A DNA stretch of 12,557 nt, from assembly GCA_013002105.1 (NCBI GenBank), contig JABDKS010000486.1, positions 1 through 12,557 on the forward strand, written 5' to 3'. Each line of letters begins with the position of its first letter. Position 1 is the stretch's first letter. Below the pieces are notes generated by a model, which ran no database searches, was not told the DNA's origin, and worked only from the letters and a program-made list of their open reading frames with translations. Shown here piece after piece: positions 1-8,359 of the stretch. A program made the translations under genes and the position numbers. Origin of the DNA: Pirellulaceae bacterium (GTDB lineage Bacteria > Planctomycetota > Planctomycetia > Pirellulales > Pirellulaceae).

Positions 1-1205
1 GGCACGATATTGGGGTGATCCAAGTCGCCTGTGACGACTGCTTCGGACAAAAACTGGTGTCGACGATCCTGTTCGACTTCTTCCAGTCGCCCCTGTTTCT
101 TTAGCTTTTGACGTTTGTTTTCGTCGAGCGGTTTGATGACCTTGACCGCGATCAGGCGATCCAGCGATGACTGTTTGGCAACAAACACGTTGCCCATTCC
201 GCCTTTACCCAATAGCCGGATCAACCGGTAGTCGGATGATGACGTTGCTGGTTGTCGGGGAGTGACAACGTCGCGGGCACGAATCTGTAAATTTGTTTCC
301 GAGATCGATCGTTCGATCGCCGGGCGGAGTTGAGTGAGGTCCGAGCGATCTGTACCGCCGGCATCGCTGTTAAGCAGCGAGCCCCAGAAGTCGGCGTCGT
401 CGTCGGCCAGTTCGCGTGGATTGATGGTCTGGGAAATGTCGCCGCGATCGAGCTTCTTTGGCGCAGTATCCCGGTCGCTGGAATCTAGCGAGTGGTCGAT
501 TGTTTGCTGAGTTTGTGCATCAACATCCACGTCACCGATTTCGATTGTCTGCTGTATGTCGCGCAGATTCGCAGTTTGCTGCAAATCGATCGTTTCGTTG
601 CCGACGTCGGCAATCGTTTTCAGCAGGTCTTGGGGCGTTGTCGGCTGTGGCGGATGATCCGCTGCGTCAGGAACGTAGGTGACAGCGTCTTGGGATGCGG
701 TGCCGTCGGGGGAAGCGATGCCCTCGGAGGGCGCGACCTGGTCTGCTCCCTGGTCGACGATGATGGTTGTTTCGAACTGCTGGATCAATTCGGTCTGTTC
801 AGTGTCGTCGCTCTTGGCAACGTTTGCGACGTTTTGCGCGTCCTGCACCGCATCGGTTGGAACGTCTGCAGCGGATGAAACCTCGTCCAACAATTCCTCG
901 TCGGCAGTGTCCTCCAAACTGGGAGGGACAGGAGCGGACAGATCCAGCCCGAACGGTTTGATTCCATCACCACCGGGTGCGCCAGGTGGTGATTCGATGC
1001 TATCGCCCTCTGGGTCCACCTGTCCAACCCTGCGCCGCTTGGCACGTTTGCCGCGTTTGACTCGCGGTTTGCGAGGTTTCTTGGGAGCATCGTCAAAAGA
1101 ATCGACAGTACTATCCAGTGGGTCCTTCGTCGGCCCGCCGTGATCGCCACGACTCGTTTCGTCGCGTCGTGGGTCAAGTTCGTCGTTGGGATCTTTTTTG
1201 GTCAT
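1..1205 (-). CDS. Serine/threonine protein kinase, Hanks/PknB type, N-terminal part (3' end beyond window)
   Basis: Transfers phosphate from ATP to Ser/Thr of protein substrates; probably a membrane-linked signalling kinase, but the domains that would show this are outside the window. 401 codons are visible. Residues 1-325 form a low-complexity acidic, probably disordered tail with a basic patch at 41-60 (KKPRKPRVKRGKRAKRRR) and recurrent Q/E-T-I motifs at about 196-262. The kinase fold starts near 326 (YRLIRLLG). The glycine loop is GKGGMGNV (333-340), the ATP-binding lysine is K355 in IAVKVIK, and the alpha-C glutamate is E388 in FLSEAVV, followed by LDHPNIV. The HRD and DFG motifs would lie beyond the left edge. 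The ATG at 1205-1203 overlaps the stop of the giant surface-protein gene (ATGA). GGGGGA lies about 8 nt upstream and may serve as a ribosome site, so translational coupling is likely. The family call is firm; the substrate is unknown. Confidence 0.93.
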   Translation of the reverse strand, partial: MTKKDPNDELDPRRDETSRGDHGGPTKDPLDSTVDSFDDAPKKPRKPRVKRGKRAKRRRVGQVDPEGDSIESPPGAPGGDGIKPFGLDLSAPVPPSLEDTADEELLDEVSSAADVPTDAVQDAQNVANVAKSDDTEQTELIQQFETTIIVDQGADQVAPSEGIASPDGTASQDAVTYVPDAADHPPQPTTPQDLLKTIADVGNETIDLQQTANLRDIQQTIEIGDVDVDAQTQQTIDHSLDSSDRDTAPKKLDRGDISQTINPRELADDDADFWGSLLNSDAGGTDRSDLTQLRPAIERSISETNLQIRARDVVTPRQPATSSSDYRLIRLLGKGGMGNVFVAKQSSLDRLIAVKVIKPLDENKRQKLKKQGRLEEVEQDRRHQFLSEAVVTGDLDHPNIV

Positions 1206-4200
1206 TGCGATTTCCCCCGGGTTTGTCCCTCACGACCCCATCGCGATTTGAACCGTGTCGCAGCCGAGTATCGCCCGTTGCGGCGTCTCCATCCAAACAG
1301 CGACGATGAGCTAAAGAGCGACAATGGCCCCACGAGCGACGACGGGCCATCGAGCGACGACGGGTCATCGAGCGACGACGGGCCATCGAGCGACCATGGA
1401 ACAGCACCCGCACCGACCGCCACAGCGGCACCGGCGGTGGCTTCCGACGGCGAAACGTTTGTATTATCTATATTACCAACGTTGATAACTTGTCCAGCAA
1501 TCATCACACCGACGCCGTTGGATTGCAGCGTCTGGGCTGAAACCTGATCGCGCAGTTTGTCTATCACGTCGTTGATTTGGTTTTTACCTGGTGGATCTTG
1601 GTCTGGCGCCGAATTGCTGCTGTCATCGTCGTTATCTTCGATCAGGCGGAGTTTCATCGGGCCGCCGTCCAATTCGTCCGCGGCAATGGTGGGGCTGCCG
1701 TCCCGCAATTCTACTTGCAAGATTGAACGCTCGTTTCCGTCGCCCAACACGTACTGGATTTCGTAGCGGCCATCAGGCAACCGAGCAAACAGGTCGCGCA
1801 ACGTGTCGCCATCAAGAATGTCGTCAGGAAGCCGCTCCGGAGCAGCCAAATCTCCGACCTCAGGGTTGGGTGACAAGGCTCGGATCTGAAAATATTCTTG
1901 TCGGCTGACGGACGTAACGACGGCCGATTCGGTCGTTTCGAATTGACTTTGAACGGTTGTGGTCGTCGTTTCCTGACGTACGAATACTTGCGGGTCTTCG
2001 CTTTCGGGAATCACGTCACGCACGGGGAAGAATGCAACGGGAATTGACAGCGATGGGATAATGAAAGACGCAGTCCCACTTTCGAGGATTTGTACTTGTT
2101 CGCTTTGCGCTGTCAGTGGATTGTCCGTCGACGAGACGACCAAGCCATCGACTGGCTCGACCGGGCTGCCTGCTTGCGTCACAGATGAACCGAGTACGCG
2201 AATCGATTCATGATGTCGGACGGCGAATTTCACGTTCAGCGGTTTTGTTCCTGCAGTACGGTCATTGAATTGTGAGTTCAAAATGTCGTCTTCCAGGTAA
2301 ACGTGGCTCACCACCAGCGGTGGCGCATCGCCCGAGAGTCCGTCAATTTGTTGGAAACGACCTTTCGCCGCGCCCCAATCAATGTTGATCGTCAATCCAC
2401 GCTCCCCGGGTTTGCCGATGTCGACGGTCAAGAGACCTTCGGCATCGTTGATCGCGGCCTGTTCCAAGGTATTGGTGGTGATGGTTGTCGATTCGTAAAA
2501 CGCGGTTTCGGTCAAATCGATATCGGGCCGGGGAGCAAACACGCGTGCAACGCCCACTCCTTGGCCAGTGCTGATCTGGATGTTTTCGCCTAATTGGATC
2601 GCTGTGGATTGAATCAATACCGCATCAATGGTGGACTGACTGACCTGCAATTGAACGGCATCATCGATCAGGATCGAATCCGTTGCAGTGAGACGCAGGC
2701 GACCATTGTCGCCTCCCGCGATCAATTCAGGATCTGCCGACAAGTCCACCGACTCGTTGCTCCCGTCGGGATCGGCGATATGGATGGATGCGTCTGCGGT
2801 GATTCGGATTTCACCATTGCCGGTCGCAATCTGTTCGGTGTCGTCACCGCGGTCGGACGCGGCAAGATTGATCGAATCGGTTTCGTGAATATCGATGTCG
2901 CCTCGATTGGGACCGCTGACCAAAGCCTCGAAATCCTGCACCGTGGTTGACAATCCGATGGCAATGTCTTGATCGTCCGTGTCATTGCCGGCAACGACCA
3001 ACAAGTCATCGCCAACGACCCGTCGGTCATCGATATCGTCCACGTCCAACACGTCGTCAGCGGCGGTCAGGAAGATGTCCGCTGGACCGGCCGCCGTGAT
3101 TTGATGCACCAGGATGTCACTTTGATTTCCCGTCGCCGATAAGTGGATGTCACGCGAGTCAGCCCCCCCTGAGGCCGCCGCGTCATCCGTGTTATTGGCA
3201 TTGCTGGATTGTACATCGATCGCGGTGATCGTCCCGCCCGCGTTGATCACGATGCGGCCGTCGGCCGTCGCGACAGAGGCAAGCTGGATCGAGTCCGCTT
3301 CGTTCAATTGCGTCGACCCACGTCCGGTGACTTCGCTATTGAGCACAGAAATCTGAGTTTCGATCGCGTCGGAATCTCCGGTGCCTGAGCGACTATGCAG
3401 CGTGACCGTCCCGTCTGCCGCATCGATGTCAACATCTTGGTCGCCACGATCAGTGATTGCACCTGACTGAGACGAAACGATGACCGCGTCAGGCGACGCG
3501 TTGGCAGTCACCAGACCGCCCAAATCGATATTTCCGTCTGTCATCAGGCTGATCGTTCCGATACCGGCATCGATCACTGTACCGTCACTCATGGAGACCG
3601 TGCCTGCGAAATCTCCGTCGCGATCGTCGCCGCGAATTTCGATCAGACCATCGGTCGAGCGAACGTCGCCCGTATCGGAAAAAACGATATTCCGATCAGC
3701 AATCAATCGTACGTTGCCAGATTCGGATTCGATGCCAAGGCGGACGACGACGTCCGACGTATCACCCCGCGCGACCAGTTCGATTTCACCAGTCGCAGCG
3801 GTTGCGATACCGCCGGCAACCGCTGGATCACCCGTTAAATCAATCGACTCGTCCAGGTTGGTCAGTTGGATCGAACCGGCTTGGTTGTCCACTGTGATAA
3901 CGTCCAGGCGATGACCACCGGATTGTGAAAGCCGGATGTCGCCACTTTGGGTTGATAAAAGTTCAAGCGTTGTCCGCTGACTAGCGACGGAGTCAAAATT
4001 GATTCCACCACTGATGGTGGTCGCTGTCAGTTGATCGACCGACAGCAGTTCAAGTGGTCGGGCGCTGCCAATGCCGGCAATCGCTGTGACGACAAGCTCG
4101 CTGCCGGTGATGTCGGCTACGCTGTCCAGCGTGGCGTCGTCCACGGAATCGGCGATCAGCATAATTTTTCCGACGCCCGCGTCGATTTGGCCGACGGGCA

Positions 4201-6559
4201 ATGCTCCGCCGACGTTGGCCAGATGAATGTCACCATTGAATAATCGCGTGTTCGCATTCAGTTCGTCGGTGGCCAGCACGTCCAAGCTTGTGCCGTTTTG
4301 TCCAATGCCCTGGTCGCCCGCCGTCAAATTCACAATCGACGCCGAAATATTCGCAACAGGGTCGTCCGGATCGGAATCATCAATCGCTCCGTCGGCGGTC
4401 AGTGTCACGGAAGCACCGGTCGCGTTGATCGCGTCGTTAGCAAGCAGCATTGTGCCCGAGGTTCGTATCGCCAAGTCATGACCCGATGAATCAACGGCCG
4501 TGACAGTCAGATCCGCGGCCGAATCGTTGATCAGGATTTCGCCGTTGGTAAGCAAGCCGTCAATCAGTCGTATCTGGTTGCTCGGATTTGCAAGCGAGAT
4601 TGCATTGGATGAGCTTGCTGTCAAGCGATCGATGGCAATCGACGTCGATGTTGCCTGCGTGACCGGACCGGAAACGTCCTGGTCGATTCCCAGTACGAAA
4701 CGTCCAATGGGAATAGCGACGTCACCGATGGTGACGGTCGTCGCGTCGTGGATCGTGATCGCATCTCCCGCGAAATCACTCATTAAGACACCGTCGCTGC
4801 TGTCAACCGATCCACCGTTGCCATCGATATTGATGGTCCCCAACCCCGTCGTCAGGGTCGCACCGGCGTCGATCACGATTGCGTCGCCGCCAGTCAGTCG
4901 CAGTTCGCCGTCGTTTGTGCCGCCAGTCGTGTCGATGCTGCCGCTGAGTGTTATTTTTTCGGCGGTGGCATCGAAGCGGCCGACGGTGGGGCCGGTGCCC
5001 AACTGCAAGTCTGTCGTGATTGATAAGGCATCGACTCCCGCTTCGCCGTCGAAAACGATCGGTGTGCTGAAGTTTTCCGCGCTGCCAAAACCATTGATCA
5101 TCACTTGGTCATCACCGTCACCGGTCGCTAATGTGAGCGACTCGGTCGGATTCAGAACCGACAGCGACGTTCCGACTTGTCCACCGACTCGATTCGTTAG
5201 CAAAGTCCGAGTGGGCGCATTTGGATCGGGTTGAATGACCAATTCGTCGTCACCTTGGGAGTATTGCAAGTCGGTCGTTGGGGTGGCCACTTGTTGTTGC
5301 AGTGACTCAAGTTCGGTGAAGCTGAGGGTGTAATGGGGCGGCACGGTTCCGGGAGTATCGACGGTCACGACTCCCTCGCGACTGCCTGTGAATTGATAAC
5401 CAAAGGAATCTTGAACGTCACTGCTCGCCAAATCCGAGTCCAAGACGATCAGTTCATCCCTGCCGCTGGGATCTCCGGCAAAAATGATGTTGCCGTTGAA
5501 ATTGATACTTTGACCGCTGGAGTCGACAAAGTCATTGGCATCAAAGAAGAACTGATTATCGCCGGTGCGCCCCTGGATGATCAGGTCATTATTGTTCAGA
5601 CCGGCGATCGGTCGCACGGTCGGAGAGGCGTTCTGCGCGGCTTGGAAATCTTCGCCGGTGCGAATTTCGATATCCGTGCCGCGTCTGGAAACGATCGTCA
5701 CGGCGTCCGCTGCAACGGTCGCATCACCCGACGTGACCAGCGTGATGTCGTTGCCATCGCCGCCAAAATAGGTGATGAACGCCGACGCGGACGCCGTTCC
5801 GAACGGTGCGAGAACTAAATCGCCTTGGTTCAGCACGCGAGGATTGGCCAGTGGGGCTCCAGCGGTGTCAAAATTGACGGCCAGATGTCCGCTGATTGGG
5901 TCCACGTGATCGTTGCTGATCAAAATGAATTCCGATGCCGGTGGCGGGTCGGCGTCGAGCGTCAGATCCAAGATGGCGTTGTCGATCGATACGCCGTTGT
6001 CGATCGCGTCAGCGTGATTGATTTCGATCTGGTCATAATCGACGCCGGCTTCAAGACCGCTGATCTGAAGTTCGTAAATACTTCCGGCGGCAAGTGTCAG
6101 GTTACCGGTCACCAGTCGCGACTCTTGATCACCGGCCTGAACACCGGGCGCGATTCGCCCTCCCGCGTCGACCAACACGTCCGCCTCAATTCGCCCGGAT
6201 CCTTCCAGCCGACCCCCGGTCGCGACGCGGACCTGCGAGGCAGGAGATGCAATGGTTCCCTGGACTCGCAGTGTCCCAGCGTTGACTTGAGTGTCAACGG
6301 TGTAACCGTTGATCGCAGTCAGGACCAACGTACCCGAGCCCGTTTTGACCAGTGCGGTTGCCGCCGCGGGATCCACGATCGGAGCGGTGATGGTCGTGGT
6401 GGTTGCATCGGCGGTCGTGATCGGGGCATCAAATCGAATCTGATTGGCCGAGAGCCCGGACCCGCTGGCGAACAGTACGTCACTGCGGAAAATCGTTTCC
6501 CGATCGGTAGTGATCGTGGGCGACAGCACGATGATGCCGTCATCGGCCGCAACGTCCAA
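1202..6559 (-). CDS. Giant beta-repeat surface protein, C-terminal part, downstream of an in-frame stop
   Basis: 1,785 residues if read from the TTG at 6559. It is in the same frame as the upstream fragment and separated from it only by TAA at 6571-6569, so this is best read as the rest of one gene. Residues 70-102 are an autotransporter-associated beta-strand repeat (VKTGSGTLVL...NAGTLRVQG); YFGGDGNDITLV at 264-275 is the typical end of such a unit. About 300-1400 is a long series of short Asp/Gly/Thr/Ile-rich repeats of beta-helix, haemagglutinin-like character (for example ADITGSELVVTAIAGIGSA). Near 1577-1625 is a compact LPDD...LPDGRYEIQYVL...VELRDG domain that I associate with planctomycete giant proteins. 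The tail has a Gly/Ala-rich hydrophobic stretch (1709-1720), hexapeptide repeats and WRRR. It has no signal peptide, no clear ribosome site at the TTG, and no in-frame ATG before residue 487, so independent expression is unlikely. No translocator barrel is seen. Confidence 0.8.
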   Translation of the reverse strand: MDVAADDGIIVLSPTITTDRETIFRSDVLFASGSGLSANQIRFDAPITTADATTTTITAPIVDPAAATALVKTGSGTLVLTAINGYTVDTQVNAGTLRVQGTIASPASQVRVATGGRLEGSGRIEADVLVDAGGRIAPGVQAGDQESRLVTGNLTLAAGSIYELQISGLEAGVDYDQIEINHADAIDNGVSIDNAILDLTLDADPPPASEFILISNDHVDPISGHLAVNFDTAGAPLANPRVLNQGDLVLAPFGTASASAFITYFGGDGNDITLVTSGDATVAADAVTIVSRRGTDIEIRTGEDFQAAQNASPTVRPIAGLNNNDLIIQGRTGDNQFFFDANDFVDSSGQSINFNGNIIFAGDPSGRDELIVLDSDLASSDVQDSFGYQFTGSREGVVTVDTPGTVPPHYTLSFTELESLQQQVATPTTDLQYSQGDDELVIQPDPNAPTRTLLTNRVGGQVGTSLSVLNPTESLTLATGDGDDQVMINGFGSAENFSTPIVFDGEAGVDALSITTDLQLGTGPTVGRFDATAEKITLSGSIDTTGGTNDGELRLTGGDAIVIDAGATLTTGLGTINIDGNGGSVDSSDGVLMSDFAGDAITIHDATTVTIGDVAIPIGRFVLGIDQDVSGPVTQATSTSIAIDRLTASSSNAISLANPSNQIRLIDGLLTNGEILINDSAADLTVTAVDSSGHDLAIRTSGTMLLANDAINATGASVTLTADGAIDDSDPDDPVANISASIVNLTAGDQGIGQNGTSLDVLATDELNANTRLFNGDIHLANVGGALPVGQIDAGVGKIMLIADSVDDATLDSVADITGSELVVTAIAGIGSARPLELLSVDQLTATTISGGINFDSVASQRTTLELLSTQSGDIRLSQSGGHRLDVITVDNQAGSIQLTNLDESIDLTGDPAVAGGIATAATGEIELVARGDTSDVVVRLGIESESGNVRLIADRNIVFSDTGDVRSTDGLIEIRGDDRDGDFAGTVSMSDGTVIDAGIGTISLMTDGNIDLGGLVTANASPDAVIVSSQSGAITDRGDQDVDIDAADGTVTLHSRSGTGDSDAIETQISVLNSEVTGRGSTQLNEADSIQLASVATADGRIVINAGGTITAIDVQSSNANNTDDAAASGGADSRDIHLSATGNQSDILVHQITAAGPADIFLTAADDVLDVDDIDDRRVVGDDLLVVAGNDTDDQDIAIGLSTTVQDFEALVSGPNRGDIDIHETDSINLAASDRGDDTEQIATGNGEIRITADASIHIADPDGSNESVDLSADPELIAGGDNGRLRLTATDSILIDDAVQLQVSQSTIDAVLIQSTAIQLGENIQISTGQGVGVARVFAPRPDIDLTETAFYESTTITTNTLEQAAINDAEGLLTVDIGKPGERGLTINIDWGAAKGRFQQIDGLSGDAPPLVVSHVYLEDDILNSQFNDRTAGTKPLNVKFAVRHHESIRVLGSSVTQAGSPVEPVDGLVVSSTDNPLTAQSEQVQILESGTASFIIPSLSIPVAFFPVRDVIPESEDPQVFVRQETTTTTVQSQFETTESAVVTSVSRQEYFQIRALSPNPEVGDLAAPERLPDDILDGDTLRDLFARLPDGRYEIQYVLGDGNERSILQVELRDGSPTIAADELDGGPMKLRLIEDNDDDSSNSAPDQDPPGKNQINDVIDKLRDQVSAQTLQSNGVGVMIAGQVINVGNIDNTNVSPSEATAGAAVAVGAGAVPWSLDGPSSLDDPSSLDGPSSLVGPLSLFSSSSLFGWRRRNGRYSAATRFKSRWGREGQTRGKSQ
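1316..1399 (-). repeat. 18-bp minisatellite encoding SSLDGP hexapeptides
   Basis: Tandem units on the + strand start at 1316, 1334, 1352, 1370 and 1388. The core unit is GAGCGACGACGGGCCATC; the second (1334) and fourth (1370) units are identical, the third (1352) differs by one base, the first (1316) is more diverged, and the last (1388-1399) is partial. The period of 18 keeps the frame, so gain or loss of units changes the protein in steps of six residues. It lies between a Gly/Ala-rich hydrophobic stretch and the WRRR tail of the giant protein. Confidence 0.9.
6254..6352 (-). other. Autotransporter-associated beta-strand repeat (PATR-like) domain
   Basis: Residues LVKTGSGTLVL, then NGYTVDTQVNAGTLRVQGT, match the pattern of passenger-associated repeats (KTGxGTLxL ... 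Y.G.T.V.AGTLxV). The following segment (GGRLEGSGRIEADVLVDAGGRIAPG) is the usual continuation. It lies just downstream of the interrupting TAA. Confidence 0.75.
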
Positions 6560-6568
6560 TTCGCCAGG

Positions 6569-6571
6569 TTA
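6569..6571 (-). other. In-frame TAA stop interrupting the giant surface-protein gene
   Basis: On the minus strand the codons read GAT-ATT-GAT-TAA-CCT-GGC-GAA-TTG. The frames before and after are identical, so this is a nonsense codon and not a frameshift. The flanking residues (LDDDID before, PGELDVAADDG after) read as continuous repeat-type sequence. A single base change from TTA, CAA, GAA or AAA would create it. Confidence 0.9.
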
Positions 6572-8359
6572 ATCAATATCGTCATCGAGTTGTATCAAAC
6601 CACTTGCACGGACCGTCAGATCAACGAAGTTACTGATCGGCCCCTGAGCCACCACATCGTCTTGCGCTACCACATTCAGGTTTTGCGTTCCGGTTTGGCC
6701 CGTCAGTTCAGTCGTCCACCCAATGGAGCCTGCTGAGCGAATCTCGGAATTGCCAGTTGGTAACGTGAGGACACCGTCAATCAGGACGTCACCCGATCCC
6801 GAAGTTCGCCAACTGGGACCCGACATATCGATCTGCGCGGCGACCAGTTCAAGCGGCCCATCCGTGACGCCGATACTGCGCACGTCAATCACCCCAGCGA
6901 CAATTCGTAACTCGGTCAGATCCATCGCGGCGGGCGACGTGGGCGTGTTGCCAACGGAACCTTGGATTTGCACGGTCCCATCGGTGATCGCGCCGCGTGC
7001 GAGAATCTCCAATCGATCGTTGGACCCATCGCGTGATTCTATTCCGCCAAGAAAATCGACTCGCCCTGCCGCGTCGGCCAGCTGTTGGTTTCCGCTGTCA
7101 ATCCGCACCGTCGCTCCAATCTGGGACGTACCAATCACAGTGATATTGCCCCCTGAGGTGCGAAGGTCGGCGTCGACAAACTGGATCGACGGAGCGATCA
7201 GGTCGATCGTTCCGGTGGTTGCAGACGCAGTCGTGTTCAGATCGCTACTGACAATGACTGTCTGACTGGAATTCAAAAGAATGGGACCGTCGGAGGTCGT
7301 CAGCGGACCAGTCGCACTGATTTGGCCTGAGGCTCGAATTCGAATCGCATCGGCGTTCAAGGCCGCGTCGATATCTGCGGTGTCGACAATGCCTTGTGCC
7401 GTAACTGCTCCATCGATCTCAATGATGCCACTGGTCGTCAAGGACGATGCCGTAATGACCGTCACGTTCTCGATCGCTTGTCCGCCAAGTTGGTTGATTG
7501 GGCCGAGCGACAGGTCGGACGTCGCGGGATCGCTCAGGCGAAAACCGACGTCCACCCCAACGTTGGGAGTGGTTAACGTCGCATCGGAAAAATCAATCGC
7601 CCCACCAATGGCAAAGAAAGTCACGTCACCCAGCAGTCGCACGCTGCTCGTTGGAACAGCCCCGCCCGCTAGCGGACCACTGACGGTGAAATCGCCACGG
7701 CCAATGTCAATATTTGTGGTGACACCTGGAACACCCAAGAAAACGTTGCCGCGGAATGTGACGTTGTCGTTGGTGAAACTGACGTTTGTCCTACCAGGTT
7801 CGACCGTGATGGTTTCGGCATCAATCTCAATCAGATTGGTCACCGCGGCGCGAACGTCATTGGAAAAGACCACGTTCACATCGTCGATGCCGCCGCTGTC
7901 TGTCACCGAAACATTCAATTCGGCAGGCAGATCAAGATGCAGCGAGTCGTTTCCACCGCCTAGATCGACGAGAATTTGGCCGGAAGTGATTGCGGCGGGA
8001 TCGAGAGGGTCGTTCGGGTCGCCTGGATGATTGGCGATTGGAATCACGTCACCGCTGCCATCGCGAATCTGCAGATCACCATCGTTCAAGACATCCAAAC
8101 GTACCGTGTCCGGCAAGGCATCGCCGGTGATTATCAACTGCCCCAAAGCATCCAGTTCGGCGCTGGCGTTGAGCACAAATCGCGGTTCGAGTGATCGGAC
8201 CGCTGGCCAGTAAGCGCACTCGGATCGAATGGGCCGGGGCGGTTTAGCCAGCGGCGCAGAGGAAGATTCTGATCGCGAAACAATCCAAGTTACCAATCGT
8301 GCGCGCAGCCACTTCGCACGTCGTCGAATCGCCTGCAGAGAGGACCCGTTTGAAAGCAT
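6569..8359 (-). CDS. Giant beta-repeat surface protein with LEPR-XLL-type N-terminus, N-terminal part ending at an in-frame TAA
   Basis: Predicted extracellular or cell-surface protein; no enzymatic function is seen. From the ATG at 8359 it has 596 residues. A basic, hydrophobic N-terminal stretch (RRRAKWLRARLVTWIV) is followed by SLEPRFVLNASAE (56-68), which matches the LEPR-XLL motif found near the N-terminus of many large planctomycete exported proteins. After it come Asp/Gly/Asn-rich stretches (LVDLGGGNDSLHLDL) and short beta-strand repeats (TTSGIIEIDGAVTA, LTTSDGPILLNSS) that suggest a right-handed beta-helix. The frame stays open upstream to a GTG at 8635, with other ATGs at 8581, 8500 and 8428. 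I prefer 8359 because it places the LEPR motif about 57 residues in and leaves the 15-bp repeat outside the gene; no candidate has a good ribosome site. The last residues, IQLDDDID, run into TAA, and PGELDVAADDG continues in the same frame. Truncated as it stands. Confidence 0.8.
   Translation of the reverse strand: MLSNGSSLQAIRRRAKWLRARLVTWIVSRSESSSAPLAKPPRPIRSECAYWPAVRSLEPRFVLNASAELDALGQLIITGDALPDTVRLDVLNDGDLQIRDGSGDVIPIANHPGDPNDPLDPAAITSGQILVDLGGGNDSLHLDLPAELNVSVTDSGGIDDVNVVFSNDVRAAVTNLIEIDAETITVEPGRTNVSFTNDNVTFRGNVFLGVPGVTTNIDIGRGDFTVSGPLAGGAVPTSSVRLLGDVTFFAIGGAIDFSDATLTTPNVGVDVGFRLSDPATSDLSLGPINQLGGQAIENVTVITASSLTTSGIIEIDGAVTAQGIVDTADIDAALNADAIRIRASGQISATGPLTTSDGPILLNSSQTVIVSSDLNTTASATTGTIDLIAPSIQFVDADLRTSGGNITVIGTSQIGATVRIDSGNQQLADAAGRVDFLGGIESRDGSNDRLEILARGAITDGTVQIQGSVGNTPTSPAAMDLTELRIVAGVIDVRSIGVTDGPLELVAAQIDMSGPSWRTSGSGDVLIDGVLTLPTGNSEIRSAGSIGWTTELTGQTGTQNLNVVAQDDVVAQGPISNFVDLTVRASGLIQLDDDID
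8171..8191 (-). other. LEPR-XLL-type motif (LEPRFVL)
   Basis: The codons translate to LEPRFVL followed by NAS. The motif is established as a short N-terminal signature of large exported planctomycete proteins; its molecular role is not settled. Here it comes before the first beta-repeats and is the best anchor for the true N-terminus of the giant protein. Confidence 0.75.

Noticed and set aside
458..1177. Several overlapping open frames on both strands across the kinase tail
   Set aside because: The minus-strand frame from 1205 reads through the whole stretch into a clear kinase fold with glycine loop and lysine, so the others are shadows.
1316..1399. CRISPR array
   Set aside because: The 18-bp units abut directly without spacers and encode a regular hexapeptide in frame.
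4500..5234. Long plus-strand open frame of 244 residues inside the giant gene
   Set aside because: It lies antisense to the giant gene and its protein is a Ser/Pro/Val-rich mirror of the repeats with no domain, signal or ribosome site.
6557..6571. Frameshift as the cause of the split giant gene
   Set aside because: The distance between the two parts is a multiple of three and the codons before and after TAA are in register, so only a nonsense codon separates them.
5825..6736. Plus-strand open frame of 303 residues spanning the TAA junction
   Set aside because: Antisense to both halves of the giant gene and rich in Arg/Asp/Gly from reversed repeat codons; no recognisable domain. Its length comes from the scarcity of stops opposite these repeats.
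7281..8030. Plus-strand open frame of 249 residues
   Set aside because: Antisense shadow of the N-terminal half of the giant gene, with Ser/Pro/Thr-rich composition and no motif.
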